Source: Nitrospirales bacterium
Lineage (GTDB): Bacteria; Nitrospirota; Nitrospiria; Nitrospirales; UBA8639
Length of the DNA: 53,599 nucleotides
Reading direction: 5' to 3'
Assembly (NCBI GenBank): GCA_029261235.1
Contig: JAJDBS010000240.1
Coordinates: 1 to 53,599 of the forward strand
Shown here: piece after piece, positions 29,901 through 36,002 of the stretch
Layout: the number at the start of each line of letters is the position of its first letter
Position numbering within the stretch: position 1 is the first letter of the stretch
The notes under the pieces: generated by a model
The model's database searches: none
The model's input: the letters and a program-made list of their open reading frames with translations, nothing else
What the model was told of the DNA's origin: nothing
Translations under genes and position numbers: made by a program

Positions 29901-31126
29901 ACGTCGAGAACCGTGCTTCCGCCATCAACAATCGTCACGGATAGCTGACCGTTGCTCACAAAAAACGACAGGTAGTTCGTAAAAGAAGCACCATCACCAA
30001 TATCAAAAATTGTGCGACTACCCGAAGCAGAAAGGTTCACCCATGCCGAAATAGTTCCCTCAGAGAGCCCTGAAAATGAGGCCGTATGGGCTGTGAGATC
30101 CACATAGTCGTCTGTTCCATCCAACGACAGTTTCCCTTGGCCAACAATATCCGTGGCATCGGTCGTATCAATCGCCGCATCGCCTGATAATGTCCCATCA
30201 TTGCTATTGCCGCTAGAGTCGGTAGCATCGGCATCAAAGGTCCAATTACCGACCAACCCCGTCGTGATATCCAATACCCCGGAAAATTCTGCTTGGGCCT
30301 GTTCATCGATGATCACGTCAGTTTCAATCGTGCCGGTTTGGACTTCAAGGTCCCAGTCCCCACCTAACGCTCCTGCACCAGTCAAATCATCACTGGCCGC
30401 GATATCAGCGCCGGTGAGTTCAGCTAGCAACGTGGCCGCGTCATTCCCAGAATCGCCTTCCCCAAAATTGCAGCCATAGATGAGGAAATCGGCTTCTTCA
30501 GTTAACGCCTGATTGATGGTCGCCAGTTCATCAGCATATTCTCCTTGCATCGACGCAAGATCAAGCACACCTGTGCCTAAGCGCAATTCACCCGAATCCC
30601 CATGGGAAATAATATGCACCGCATCAATGTCGGTGCGTTCGCCTAAAATTTCTGCGATCTGTTCAATGCCATCACGGGTGGAATCCAGAAGGATCACTTC
30701 GGCATTGGGATCAATGCCTTCCATGAGGGTTTGGAAATCATCGACACTGGTATCGATGAAGACGATTTCGTTGCGGTCAGAGGGTGCGGAGAGCACCAGG
30801 CCCGATGACCAGAGCACATCATCAGGGTTTTCGGTGGTGGTCGAATCGGTGGAGGTACTGCCGTCGATGCCCGGGATTTCGGTTTGATCTTGAGTGGTGG
30901 TGTCTTGCAGCACTTCGGCGCCAGTGGCGAGAGCGGCCCCATCAAACATGATGCGCGGCTCAAGGGCAACCAGCAGGCCAATCCCGCTAGGAGCGTCCAT
31001 CGTTTCTGGCTCCGCACAGGATTCTGGCTTTTTCTTTTGTTTCGCCGCTGCCTTGGATTTGGACACCTCAGACCTCTGCTCCTTGGTGGCATCCATCGTG
31101 GCAGGTTTGCAGATCATCTTTTTCAT
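17903..31126 (-). CDS. giant LEPR-XLL/DUF4347 surface protein (about 4407 aa)
   Basis: The ATG at 31126 has AGGA eight bases before it; the frame also opens at a TTG one codon earlier. Domains (approximate residues): basic N-terminal leader; LEPRIMFDGAA (55-65, LEPR-XLL export/sorting-type motif); DUF4347 (110-285) with H175 in IISHG and C219 in LIYGCNFGEG; LamG (290-510); Ig-like; second LamG (600-790); five NTVP-type cadherin/VCBS-like modules; two right-handed beta-helix blocks (about 1010-1370 and 3010-3560) built on GNYIGTD-type turns; a propeller-like FDDGGYIVVW region (2110-2490); classical cadherin modules; a Pro/Glu stretch (about 4170-4210); and a C-terminal region with a conserved hydrophobic anchor (FVAWMVRGGALVAG, about 4325-4350) and a polar tail of about 50 residues. 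It is probably a cell-surface adhesin exported by the neighbouring HlyD/M50/TolC operon. It overlaps the cyclase gene by ATGA. Confidence 0.9.
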   Translation of the reverse strand: MKKMICKPATMDATKEQRSEVSKSKAAAKQKKKPESCAEPETMDAPSGIGLLVALEPRIMFDGAALATGAEVLQDTTTQDQTEIPGIDGSTSTDSTTTENPDDVLWSSGLVLSAPSDRNEIVFIDTSVDDFQTLMEGIDPNAEVILLDSTRDGIEQIAEILGERTDIDAVHIISHGDSGELRLGTGVLDLASMQGEYADELATINQALTEEADFLIYGCNFGEGDSGNDAATLLAELTGADIAASDDLTGAGALGGDWDLEVQTGTIETDVIIDEQAQAEFSGVLDITTGLVGNWTFDADATDSSGNSNDGTLSGDAAIDTTDATDIVGQGKLSLDGTDDYVDLTAHTASFSGLSEGTISAWVNLSASGSRTIFDIGDGASFTNYLSFFVSNGQLSVTIVDGGSTVLDVVSSATINDGTWHHVAFNASSSGNQLFIDGQQLIGGALTYNTGSSGTTTFINDLNTVTNTTIGAYQDGGINGEFQGLLDDVRIYDRSLASGDIAELATEAPDAQNDSATTNMNTAVNIDVTANDTDLDSETITVLDVGNPTNGTVVNNEDGTVTYTPTASYTGADSFTYVAADLDDTTSYWRLDGDAIDAVGTNDGVITGTTTVEGNYGDALSFDESDDHVVVSDFAMTDSFSLSFQIKIDDNTGSLFQYIYSHGAIDTTNSLNIFLNEATHGTDPNMLRTVLRDTDDTLSNTSLEFDASSIIGDGNWHTYTLTVAAGEGSKVYLDGVVQNTDATRGGDAFDPATDMYLGARQDLAADRFFGGSLDSVQVFNRALSEAEINNSLAGGSSVGTVNVTVNDAPVNTVPSAQAVAEDTTLAISGISVNDSDGNLSTVQLSVTSGTVNVTLSGAATVSAGADGTNTLTLSGTQTDINATLASLTYQGTSNFTGADTLTVTSTDANSATDVDVVGITVGLFVDTTSDVSDGDTSSTAALLANKGADGKISLRESIEAANNTTGIDTISFNIADPLVGGAHTIDVLSALPDITDSIIIDGTSEPDYAGTPIVELNGTSAGAGVDGLRLEVGSDGSTIQGLVINRFTDDGIVLKSDGNTIIGNYIGTDVTGTLDYGNGFDGIEIYNAANNIVGGVTAAERNIISGNDYRGLYITGAGATGNVVHGNYIGTDVSGTLALGNLNHGISVSSGANANTIGGTATGAGNIISNNIDGIHLDGVSNTLIQGNYIGTDVTGTVDLGNSDEGIEFISATNTTIGGSVVGARNVIAGNANAGIRDQSSSGTTIQGNYIGVDATGTATLANAWGIQTWSSSSNGVIGGSGANEGNLIGGNSYVGILLYSASGYTVQGNAIGTDATGTLDLGNQGAGISISTSGGNHLIGGTGAGEGNVIAFNTADGISVTSGTTGSSILGNQIYSNTSLEIDLGGGTEDGFGVTANDAGDADTGANNLQNYPVLTAVNTTGSSVSIAGTLNSTASTTYRIEFYASAAADGSGHGEAERYLGFATVTTDGSGNATINVTESWAVASGESVTATTTVIDDAGQVGVDDALAYGATSEFAQNVVANSGPVNTVPGAQVVNEDTLLAISGISVADSDTNLATVQLSVTSGLVNVSLSGGATISAGANDTTTLTISGTQADINATLASLTYQGDLNFNGSDTLTILSTDAGALTDSDSVSITVSSVNDAPVLDNSGLMSLTTITEDDINNSGDLVSAIIASVSGDRITDVDSGAVEGIAITGLVSSNGTWEYDTGSGWTAVGSVSTSSSLLLRATDSLRFVPDGLNADTAFVTFSAWDQTSGTAGTKVDASVFGGTSPFSVVLETASISVSAVNDQAVADLNGADGAGTNFTTTFTEGLGAINVTDSDAAVSDVDNITYQSLGVNLGGFVDGSSEKITIAGYTFTFGVNEVVVRTVGSTDFEMDFDGYGFTIMRNISGMTPEADLQLLVRGITYENLSEDPTTGNRTVDIIPEDGSGLNGLTSTSTISVVAVNDLPTMTNLDGDTLAYTEGDGAVVIEQGADAIVADVDSSNFDTGTLTVSFQAGSDNAEDVLAIRHQGSGAGQIGINGSDVEYGGEKIGSFFGGSSGTPLTILLEDKATPTSVTALIQNITYENTDTDNPTTGSRIVRYVLTDGDGGTSANYDTTVTVSGVNNAPTDIVFDSESAAEQLVNTYGTSDQIDPAIAAFDDGGYIVVWVSNGQDGSGYGLYGQRYNTDGSTNGSEFLVTSETTDSETNPSVATFSDGGFVVAWQDQTSGVYAWTEARVFNADGTPATSEFQVSPGVDGDNEGYQPTVVTLSSTDFAVVWANEIGGTTYEIAGQIYDRTGSTVGAQFTVGSLLSGSGLFGAQTEVTKLNDGGFAVVWRTHDGTDLGTRMRVMNADGTARSSEILLNGDNIGDVTTLADGNLVVTYDSGSALKAAIYDANGVLDTAEFTVNTTLSAARYESSVTRSDEGFVVSWESSAGDGSGSAILAQRFDASGNTIDGEVIVNQTTAGNQRKSELIETSSGQVIAVWQSENVDGALTGIASRVVTTGTAAVSENVANGTRVADVLGVMDLDSGDTHTFSLVDDAGGRFQINGTTGEITVANGTLLDYETATSHNITVRATDSGGLTYDEVLAIQITDVNDAPVNTVPGAQVVAEDTALNITGLSVNDVDGNLSTVQLAVTQGTVAVTLSGAATISAGTNGTNTLTLSGTQADINATLASLSYQGTLNYSGADTLTMTSTDGNSATDVDTVGITVSSVNDAPVNTVPGAQVVAEDTALNITGLSVNDVDGNLSTVQLAVTQGTVTVTLSGAATISAGTNGTNTLTLSGTQADINATLASLIYQGTANYTGADTLTVLSTDSNSATDSDTVAITVGMFVDTTSDVSDGDTSSTAALLANKGVDGYISLREAIEATNNTTGLDTINFDIGLTDAGHVYYQNDGIADSLTTIATTTLDDGSIADFDPDYVGGAGAGFSWWQIQPTSLLPTITDAVIIDGSTQTGWQAGQPVLELDGSLAGTGVNFNGFSLNSGAGSTIQGLAINQFDWDGIQLNGSGGHTVVGNFIGTDITGTVDLGNRISGIEVSAGSNNNIIGGATLGERNIIAGNNQYDVVLGSGTGNTVQGNYLGVDVTGMKLLSSTYGLRIYGDNNQIGGTGVGEENVIAGIRLETSAQNNTFKGNFIGTNAAGTGSLGFSMGMVVYGSDNVIGGTSAGAGNVISGNSSRGIWLSGASATGNLVQGNYIGTDITGTVALGNGDGVQIYNGASNNTIGGTTAGARNIISGNTSDGIEISGATTTGNVVQGNYIGTDVTGTVDLGNSVAGIRLNGANNIIGGTTAAERNVIAGNSSGITISSVNATGNVIEGNYIGTDATGTAALGNTFGIWVTAGSGNVIGGTASGASNVIAGNTNHGIYLTGSETTGNFVQGNYIGTTSGSLALGNGSAGIYVSSGASSNTIGGTTTSSRNVISSNSGDGIYVTGSGTDGNVIQGNFIGTNVAGTAALGNGDRGIQVEDSASNTQIGGTASGAGNVISGNSNDGIILSNSSSATVVEGNFIGTDLTGTIDIGNGTWGVRVTNSSGNTIGGTATGAGNTLAYNAQAGIGLDNASGTGNSLLGNAIYSNSGIGIDLGTDGVTANDLGDVDAGANDLQNFPVMTSASTDGANVNLIGTFNSNASTTYRIEFFASTTADGTGYGEAERYLGFATVTTDGSGNASFNSTLAAAVGLGEFVTATATVDLGGGNYGSTSEFAANMSAGNPIPFIDLDANDSSGAGVTNFVTSFTEDGGPVTLADSDATLTDLDSTNLASLTVTITNLQDGAFELLAADITGTSITASYDSGTGILTLSGTDTVANYEQVLRTVTYDNTSDNPTTTTRVIQFVADDGTYSGNVATTTITVSSINDAPVNTVPATATVAEDTALAMTGGNLITVTDVDGNLASTQLTVGNGTLSVTLSGSASISAGASGTNTLTISGSEADINATLASLSYQGSANFNGTDTLTTISTDSAGTPLSDTDATTITVSSINDAPVASNDSYTTAEDTTLTTTLATGVLGNDNDVDFDTLTVNTTPVANVTNGTLVLNADGSFTYTPNSGWSGVDTFTYQITDGNGGVGQATVTLTVVSVNDPPVLTSVGGGATAAISLAENLTGVTTLTATDADGDPLIYSLVGGADAARFVIDATSGALSFVGAPDFENPADGGGNNVYDVQLQVSDGQGGTDTQTLAISVTDVMEGGAPSPSPPDPTPEPEPESTPEPTPEPEPDPGLPGDPSQNAGPVGQGNVFVEESGFAGRGLEEETHQSGQHDVVNVLDLPPLLRPGSWATTSDQIRAYYPDPLDLTKTELSADVLQQLNQFSDELGQTMEEQAEKRSWIMDSMKGAGFTLTTGFVAWMVRGGALVAGLMASLPSWRHIDPVPILSMNKEEKEVWAKRVKAAAELEAHQHQGIDQILRDADQEDVSLSSESLPKSS
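20450..22130 (-). repeat. beta-helix coding repeats, second block
   Basis: Nine recognisable units of about 60-68 residues plus a terminal half unit (GNAIYSN) occur here. Each begins with a GN(Y/F)(I/L)GT-x-x-x-G-T-x-x-L-G-N turn and continues with a NxIGGT-x-x-x-x-N-(V/I)-I-(A/S)-G-N turn. The period fits roughly three rungs of a right-handed parallel beta-helix per unit. The DNA copies are diverged, so this is an old protein repeat rather than a recent array. Confidence 0.8.
22761..23377 (-). repeat. two near-identical 357-nt-spaced modules in the giant gene
   Basis: The stretch of about 260 bases from 22761 recurs from 23118 with only scattered differences, an offset of exactly 357 nt or 119 codons. 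It encodes two consecutive NTVPGAQVVAEDT modules. Related but more diverged copies are at about 19320-19590, 26290-26550 and 28450-28710. The tight identity of this pair indicates a recent duplication or gene conversion. Confidence 0.85.
27000..28000 (-). repeat. beta-helix coding repeats, first block
   Basis: Five GNYIGTD/GNYIGVD/GNAIGTD units plus a terminal GNQIYSN half unit occur here, the same unit type as the second block. Both blocks are preceded by an almost identical leader beginning FVDTTSDVSDGDTSSTAALL followed by a SLRE-(S/A)-IEA segment, so leader and helix were duplicated together. Confidence 0.8.
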
Positions 31127-31179
31127 CAAGCAGTTCCTATGCGATCACAATTTCTTCTATGGTTCCTCGCTCAACACAC

Positions 31180-31195
31180 CCCCTCAATAGAGGGG
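31180..31195. promoter_or_regulatory. 5'-leader hairpin with an alternative pairing partner
   Basis: CCCCTC-AATA-GAGGGG is a perfect 6-4-6 inverted repeat about 55 bases upstream of the giant-gene ATG. Read on the minus strand, the arm CCCC can instead pair with a GGGG four bases ahead of it (GGGGAGTACCCC). Two mutually exclusive hairpins are therefore possible in the transcript leader. A regulatory role is inference. Confidence 0.4.
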
Positions 31196-31397
31196 TACTC
31201 CCCATCTCCTTTGTCGGATATTTCACAAATCTCTTGCAGTATTTTGAGATTTTTTCTTACTTTATTTCCTCATAATGATGTTTATGAGAGATTCTATTGA
31301 CTTGCTCATACTTGCTATTGAAGGAAAGTATCGGAGGGGATACGACCGGAGAGAACGAGCGCGGATGTCACCCAAAGTTCAGGTCGTGATGGAACAG

Positions 31398-31415
31398 TTC
31401 CCTGCCTTCAGGGAA
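31398..31415. promoter_or_regulatory. perfect 7-4-7 inverted repeat
   Basis: TTCCCTG-CCTT-CAGGGAA lies about 110 bases after the exporter operon and 270 bases before the giant gene. There is no T-run on either side. It could be an operator for the giant gene or a rho-dependent transcript end. Confidence 0.35.
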
Positions 31416-31525
31416 TAGCAACACAACATGAGAATGACGAGATATTGATCGAGGCCGGGTACTGTAAAATTACAGACGATTGAGAGAGGCATTCATGAGC
31501 ACGATTTTTTCTTCATCCACGTTAT

Positions 31526-33655
31526 CTACATGCCACTTTCTCGAATGAAGACGGCCGCAACATGTTCCCACAGTTGACGAACCGCACTTCGCGATTCGCC
31601 TTCGACATGGACGAGCCCTCGCACCACTTGTGTCCAGGGCTCACCATCATCCTCCACATCCAAGGTCACGCGGTAGATTGAGGCTTCTGGTTTTATTTTC
31701 CCCTGATCATCTTGTCGCACAGGCACCGGGCCAGAATACAGCGAAGCCAAATAAGTTAACGTGAAGTGTGACTCATCAACCTGCCGAAGGTCTTGCACTC
31801 GTCCATGCCGAGGTCGGCGTGCCGGATCATCGGCATAAAACCATCCCTCACTCCCGGCCTGTAACCGCACCTGTTGCTCCTCCATCGCATAGGCCTCCAC
31901 AACCATATGTTTCGGGTTCATCACATGTGCAAGAGGGAAATCGGAACTGACCCACCGTCCTTCATGCAACGAAGACGGCATATCTGTGACCACACCAGTA
32001 AATGGCGCGGTGAGCGTTAATTGTTCACGAGCCTTGAGCAAGCCCTCCATTTCCTTTCGACCTCCTTGCAGCGTCTCCCATAGGACTTGATGATCATCTC
32101 TGTCTTCTTGATACGCCGCCTCACGTTGCACACGAAACTCAAGCGCAGCAAGACGCTCCTCCAAGGCCAGAATCTGCCGATCAAGATTTGGCGATTCCAA
32201 CTGCAGGAGTATGTCCCCTTTATTGACCTGGGCACCCTCGTGCACTTTCACAGCAGTAATTCTTGCCGGCACGGATGAAAAAATGGTTGAACGATCACGT
32301 GCTTCGAGAACTGCCGGAATGGCGACGACTCGATCCAAAGGGATCAGTCCAAGCAGGAACATCACCATCACGACGGCACCCACCGTTCGCCCGCGCCATG
32401 ATCGCATCACCTCTTCTCGTCGCTTCCACCATACTTGCACTTCTTGATACATCGGCCATGCGAGAAACCATCCTATCTCTACGACAAAGAGCAGGATGCC
32501 TAAGACCTTGAAGAAGAAGTGATAGACCAAGACCGCAATCCCCAAAAACATGAAAGCCCGATAGATCCAGATCGCCCAGGCATAGCCAGTCAGGATGCGT
32601 TGTCGACGTCGAGGGAGCGCTTCAGGTGGAGCGTCACCCCATCCAAACAACCATTCCCGCAACGTCCATTGTCCAAACGCAAAGGCCCGCGATTGAAGAT
32701 TCGGTACGCCTAACCAATCGGAAAGGACATAGTAGCCGTCGAAACGAAGCAGGGGATTTAAATTGATGAAGAGGCCCATGATCCAGCTCGTGGATGCCAA
32801 CACGAAGAGCACGCTCTTCAGCACTCCTTCCGGACACAAATGCCACAAGAACGTGGCGATCATCGCAATCCCTAATTCCACAACCGTCCCTGCAGCGGCA
32901 ATGGACGCTCGCTGGCTCCGCGAGGTCAGCTTCCAAGAATCGGTTGTATCTGTATACAACACTGGCACCATGATCAGAAATCCCACACCCATAGTTTGGA
33001 CCTGGCACCCATATCGGGCGGCCGTATAGGCATGTCCTAATTCATGCAAAATTTTTATTCCGGCCAATCCCACCATGTATGCCGTAAGACCCTGTGGTGA
33101 GAAAAAATACAAGAATGTATTCGCGAACGATTCCCATTGACGCACAATCCCAATACAGCCAATGACACCCAACGTGACCACACACACCAAGGCCGCTTTC
33201 GTGAAGAGCGGTGCGACAATCGGCAAGGTTCGTTGCAAAAAGCGATCAGGATTACAGAGGGGAATTTTAAAAAAGAGGTAGGTATGGAGGAGTTTGAGCA
33301 ACCAATGTTGCTTGGCCTGTTCGGCTTGCGCGTAGAGCCCTTGGCTGCCCCCCATCGGCGCATCTCTGGTCAAATTATGACGATGCAGAAACTGCACCAA
33401 TTCCATGACATCCCGTTGCGTCACCTTGGCTGTGGTTGAGCTGGAGACAACCTCAATCAGATGTGTGACCGACCCCAGGTGCCATTGCGACAGCAATTGA
33501 AAAGCTGCCCAGCCTATTTGGAAGTATTGGTGGCGGACCGGATCTAAGATATTCCAGGTGGGTACCCCTTCGGCTGTCGGTGTCCCCGAAAGGATTTGAA
33601 GGTCTTCCCGCAGAGGGGGAAGCGCCACATCTTCTTGAGATGATGGTGTCGCCAT
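31526..33655 (-). CDS. M50 metalloprotease-HlyD fusion exporter subunit
   Basis: The product is 709 aa from the ATG that overlaps the previous stop (TAATG). In the longer-frame numbering (two residues more): a PqqD-like winged domain (about 17-100) with NILDPVRHQYFQ; a polytopic M50/site-2-protease-like core with HELGH (206-210) and LNPLLRFDGYY giving the third zinc ligand D308; further helices to about 440; then a periplasmic HlyD-type adaptor with a lipoyl-like half (AVLEARDRSTIFSSVPARI, VNKGDILLQLESPNLDRQI) and a short coiled coil. Zinc and membrane motifs are intact, so it may be an active protease. Proteins of this fusion type occur beside DUF4347 giants. It is the last gene of the TolC-HlyD-GAF/HlyD-M50/HlyD operon. 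A role in exporting or processing the giant proteins is inference from context. Confidence 0.85.
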   Translation of the reverse strand: MATPSSQEDVALPPLREDLQILSGTPTAEGVPTWNILDPVRHQYFQIGWAAFQLLSQWHLGSVTHLIEVVSSSTTAKVTQRDVMELVQFLHRHNLTRDAPMGGSQGLYAQAEQAKQHWLLKLLHTYLFFKIPLCNPDRFLQRTLPIVAPLFTKAALVCVVTLGVIGCIGIVRQWESFANTFLYFFSPQGLTAYMVGLAGIKILHELGHAYTAARYGCQVQTMGVGFLIMVPVLYTDTTDSWKLTSRSQRASIAAAGTVVELGIAMIATFLWHLCPEGVLKSVLFVLASTSWIMGLFINLNPLLRFDGYYVLSDWLGVPNLQSRAFAFGQWTLREWLFGWGDAPPEALPRRRQRILTGYAWAIWIYRAFMFLGIAVLVYHFFFKVLGILLFVVEIGWFLAWPMYQEVQVWWKRREEVMRSWRGRTVGAVVMVMFLLGLIPLDRVVAIPAVLEARDRSTIFSSVPARITAVKVHEGAQVNKGDILLQLESPNLDRQILALEERLAALEFRVQREAAYQEDRDDHQVLWETLQGGRKEMEGLLKAREQLTLTAPFTGVVTDMPSSLHEGRWVSSDFPLAHVMNPKHMVVEAYAMEEQQVRLQAGSEGWFYADDPARRPRHGRVQDLRQVDESHFTLTYLASLYSGPVPVRQDDQGKIKPEASIYRVTLDVEDDGEPWTQVVRGLVHVEGESRSAVRQLWEHVAAVFIRESGM

Positions 33656-35118
33656 TACCAACCTATCGTTTGGCGAAACACGGATAGCGGTCGACGGAAC
33701 AAATAGAAAAAGAATGTCACGCGATCGCCATAGATCTTGGCCGTACCCTGCCAGCCAATGCGCATCGTTTCGGGACGCTTCGTGACTTCTGCTTTCACAC
33801 GGTAAGCTAACTCATTGGTTGGTAAGACTTCTGCATGGTAGCTCGCATGCGTCAGCTTCGCTGGAATGGCTGTCAACGGATCGGCGTTCAAGAACACCTC
33901 GACGTCCGCCCCATCCCGCAAGACAATGGCATCCTCAACAGGTAAATCAATCTTCAATTCATATTCCTGCGGATTGGCCACTTCCATAATTCGTTCCCCA
34001 ATCACAACCGGTTTCCCAACCCAATCTGATTTGTCACCAAATAAGGCCACACCCTGCCGCGTCGCTTTGACGTCAACTTGTTGCAAGACTTCCCATGCAT
34101 AGTCTCGCTCGGCTTCTTTCAATCGCACCTCCGAGGCTTGAACAGGCATGCCGGCTCCTGATTCTTCATCAAAAAAGGCACCCTGTGTCACTTTCCGATA
34201 TTCCATAAACCCCACGGCTAAGTTTTTTTCTGCGACTTCGTAGTCATTGCGAAATTTCGTGTCTTCATACCGAAACAGGATGTCCCCTTCTTGAACGACC
34301 GTGTTGGGTTGAACCACTATTTCCGCAATCACACCATCGAGCGGTGCCGTCACCACAACCGGATCTCGAGCGACGACTTCGACCGGCGCTAAGGTGGATA
34401 GATGCACCGGCACACACATCACACCTATGAGCAGGGCCAGTCCAATCCACAGCCAGCGTTTCGACACGGTCCAATTCTTGACGGATGTCTTCGTTTTCCC
34501 CAACGCGTTCCACGCATGCCCTACCGTTTCTGCAAAACGGCGAATTAATTGAATTTCGCCCTCCTGCCAAGACCGCTCTCGTGCGAGCCATATGCCGCCC
34601 ATGACCTGCTGATTGCTCCAAATAATAGGGCACCACATGACATGGGGAAACGCAAATCGTCGCCAATCCGCTTGCAGGTGCTTAGGACATTGCTCCACAT
34701 TGACATGACAAGGAGCTTGCAACCCTTGCTGTTCCCACATGCTCGAGACCACTTCCTCGATCCATTGCACCATGGGTGATTTTCGATCAACTACGGCAAC
34801 ACTCGACACGACTTCAACTTGGCAGGTCGTGCCTAGATGCGCCCCAAATGAAAACACGCAAGCTTGCCGGAAGCTGACGAGCCTCCTCGTTTCATTGGCT
34901 AAAAGAAAACAGAGTTCTTTGACCGTTTGGGCAGCACGAGCTTGGCTTTCTAATTGAAGTAAGGTGACAAGAAGGTGCGGATCAACTTCGGGGGCCTTCG
35001 TTGATGAGGGCACTGCTTGGGCTGAGGGAGGGGGAATCGATGCTGTTGCGTCGGGAGGAGGCTCCATAACCGGCGTCCCGGCAGACGACAGTTCACCCTT
35101 TTTGAAATCGGAACTCAT
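33655..35118 (-). CDS. GAF domain-HlyD membrane fusion protein
   Basis: At 487 aa it has a Pro-rich start (1-45), a cytoplasmic GAF-like domain (about 48-205), one membrane helix (WLWIGLALLIGVMCVPVHL, about 222-241) and a periplasmic HlyD-type adaptor. The adaptor includes VVVTAPLDGVIAEIVVQPNTVVQEGDILF (given here as the lipoyl half), a short hairpin and the beta-barrel GKPVVIGERIMEVANP. The GAF domain places a possible ligand-sensing unit on the inside of an export adaptor, which is unusual for T1SS proteins. The gene overlaps the next (M50-HlyD) by TAATG and follows the simple HlyD gene by 32 bases. It probably forms the inner-membrane assembly together with the M50-HlyD protein. Confidence 0.8.
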   Translation of the reverse strand: MSSDFKKGELSSAGTPVMEPPPDATASIPPPSAQAVPSSTKAPEVDPHLLVTLLQLESQARAAQTVKELCFLLANETRRLVSFRQACVFSFGAHLGTTCQVEVVSSVAVVDRKSPMVQWIEEVVSSMWEQQGLQAPCHVNVEQCPKHLQADWRRFAFPHVMWCPIIWSNQQVMGGIWLARERSWQEGEIQLIRRFAETVGHAWNALGKTKTSVKNWTVSKRWLWIGLALLIGVMCVPVHLSTLAPVEVVARDPVVVTAPLDGVIAEIVVQPNTVVQEGDILFRYEDTKFRNDYEVAEKNLAVGFMEYRKVTQGAFFDEESGAGMPVQASEVRLKEAERDYAWEVLQQVDVKATRQGVALFGDKSDWVGKPVVIGERIMEVANPQEYELKIDLPVEDAIVLRDGADVEVFLNADPLTAIPAKLTHASYHAEVLPTNELAYRVKAEVTKRPETMRIGWQGTAKIYGDRVTFFFYLFRRPLSVFRQTIGW

Positions 35119-35150
35119 GTGGCTAACAGGCCATCCATATACTTCAGGTA

Positions 35151-36002
35151 TTACTTAAGGTTTGCAGTTGAAGTGGTAGTGGAAGTCTCAGGGGTGGTAC
35201 TTGGACGAAAAGAAGGCTTTTTCGAGTTGCCTCGCACCTTCTGATCTAGAAATCTCGCACTTCCACTCATCCCCGCCAAGACATGCTCTGGCTCTTCTTT
35301 GAATTTCCCAAATACACGAATGGTCTGACTGACGGGGTCAACTCGCGCGCCAATTTCGAGGACTTCCGCAAGATAGAGACCCTGTGTTTCATCAATGAAA
35401 AACTTGAACACACTTTCTTTTGTCACCCAACGCAAAGACGTCGAGGGTAAAATTAATTCAATTTCGAAGGTCTTATCATTCAACACACTCATGAGCTCGT
35501 CATACGGATTCACACTTTCATGCGGATGCACGAGCGTCTTCACCACTCGCCCAGAGAAAGGTGCAGTAATTTTACAATGTCTTACCGCAATGTTGGCACT
35601 TCTCACTGCCGCCTTGGCTTGCTTCACTTGAATTTCAGAAATTTCAACTTCTAATGTTCCGATACCGTTCAAACTCGCAAGCTCCTGATTATTCACGGCA
35701 GTTTTTTCTCGGGCTTCTAGCTCAGCCTTTGAAGCCGCAAGTTCAGCCCAATATTTTTCGCAGTCAAATTCGACTAACAGATTGCCTTTTTTAAACCATT
35801 GCCCATCGCGAAATGGCATCCGTTTCACACGAGCTTGCAACTCACTGGATATGACAGCTTCTTCTAAAGGCTTCACGACGCCCCGAACCGCATTCAAGTC
35901 AGAAGACTGAATCCCTGAACTTTTCGCAACACTCATTTCCCCACTCGTAAGCAGGACACTCATACAAAAAAAACCTAGCAATCCAAGACATATTCGTATC
36001 AT
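35151..36002 (-). CDS. HlyD/RND-type periplasmic adaptor protein
   Basis: The product is 283 aa with an N-terminal signal or anchor (ICLGLLGFFCMSVLLTSG). The lipoyl halves are AVISSELQARVKRMPFRDGQWFKKG and ITAPFSGRVVKTLVHPHESV (shown as family landmarks), with a short coiled coil between them and then a beta-barrel (ELMSVLNDKTFEIELILPS). It is short for the family and has a disordered Ser/Thr/Pro tail. It would bridge the inner-membrane parts and the TolC channel. Its ATG overlaps the tolC-like stop by four bases, and the GAF-HlyD gene starts 32 bases downstream, so the operon is tightly coupled. Confidence 0.85.
   Translation of the reverse strand: MIRICLGLLGFFCMSVLLTSGEMSVAKSSGIQSSDLNAVRGVVKPLEEAVISSELQARVKRMPFRDGQWFKKGNLLVEFDCEKYWAELAASKAELEAREKTAVNNQELASLNGIGTLEVEISEIQVKQAKAAVRSANIAVRHCKITAPFSGRVVKTLVHPHESVNPYDELMSVLNDKTFEIELILPSTSLRWVTKESVFKFFIDETQGLYLAEVLEIGARVDPVSQTIRVFGKFKEEPEHVLAGMSGSARFLDQKVRGNSKKPSFRPSTTPETSTTTSTANLK

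Larger units (their letters stand above)
31127..31525. other. 399-bp leader region of the giant gene
   Basis: This is an AT-rich spacer between the end of the M50-HlyD gene and the giant gene, both on the minus strand. It holds two perfect inverted repeats, 31180-31195 and 31398-31415, and no gene. It presumably contains the promoter of the giant gene/cyclase operon, though no convincing -35/-10 pair was seen. Confidence 0.5.

Noticed and set aside
17903-31126. Many long open frames antisense to the giant gene
   Set aside because: They are shadows of a repetitive, codon-biased 13-kb gene; their products are repetitive low-complexity sequences, and none has a ribosome binding site or recognisable domain.
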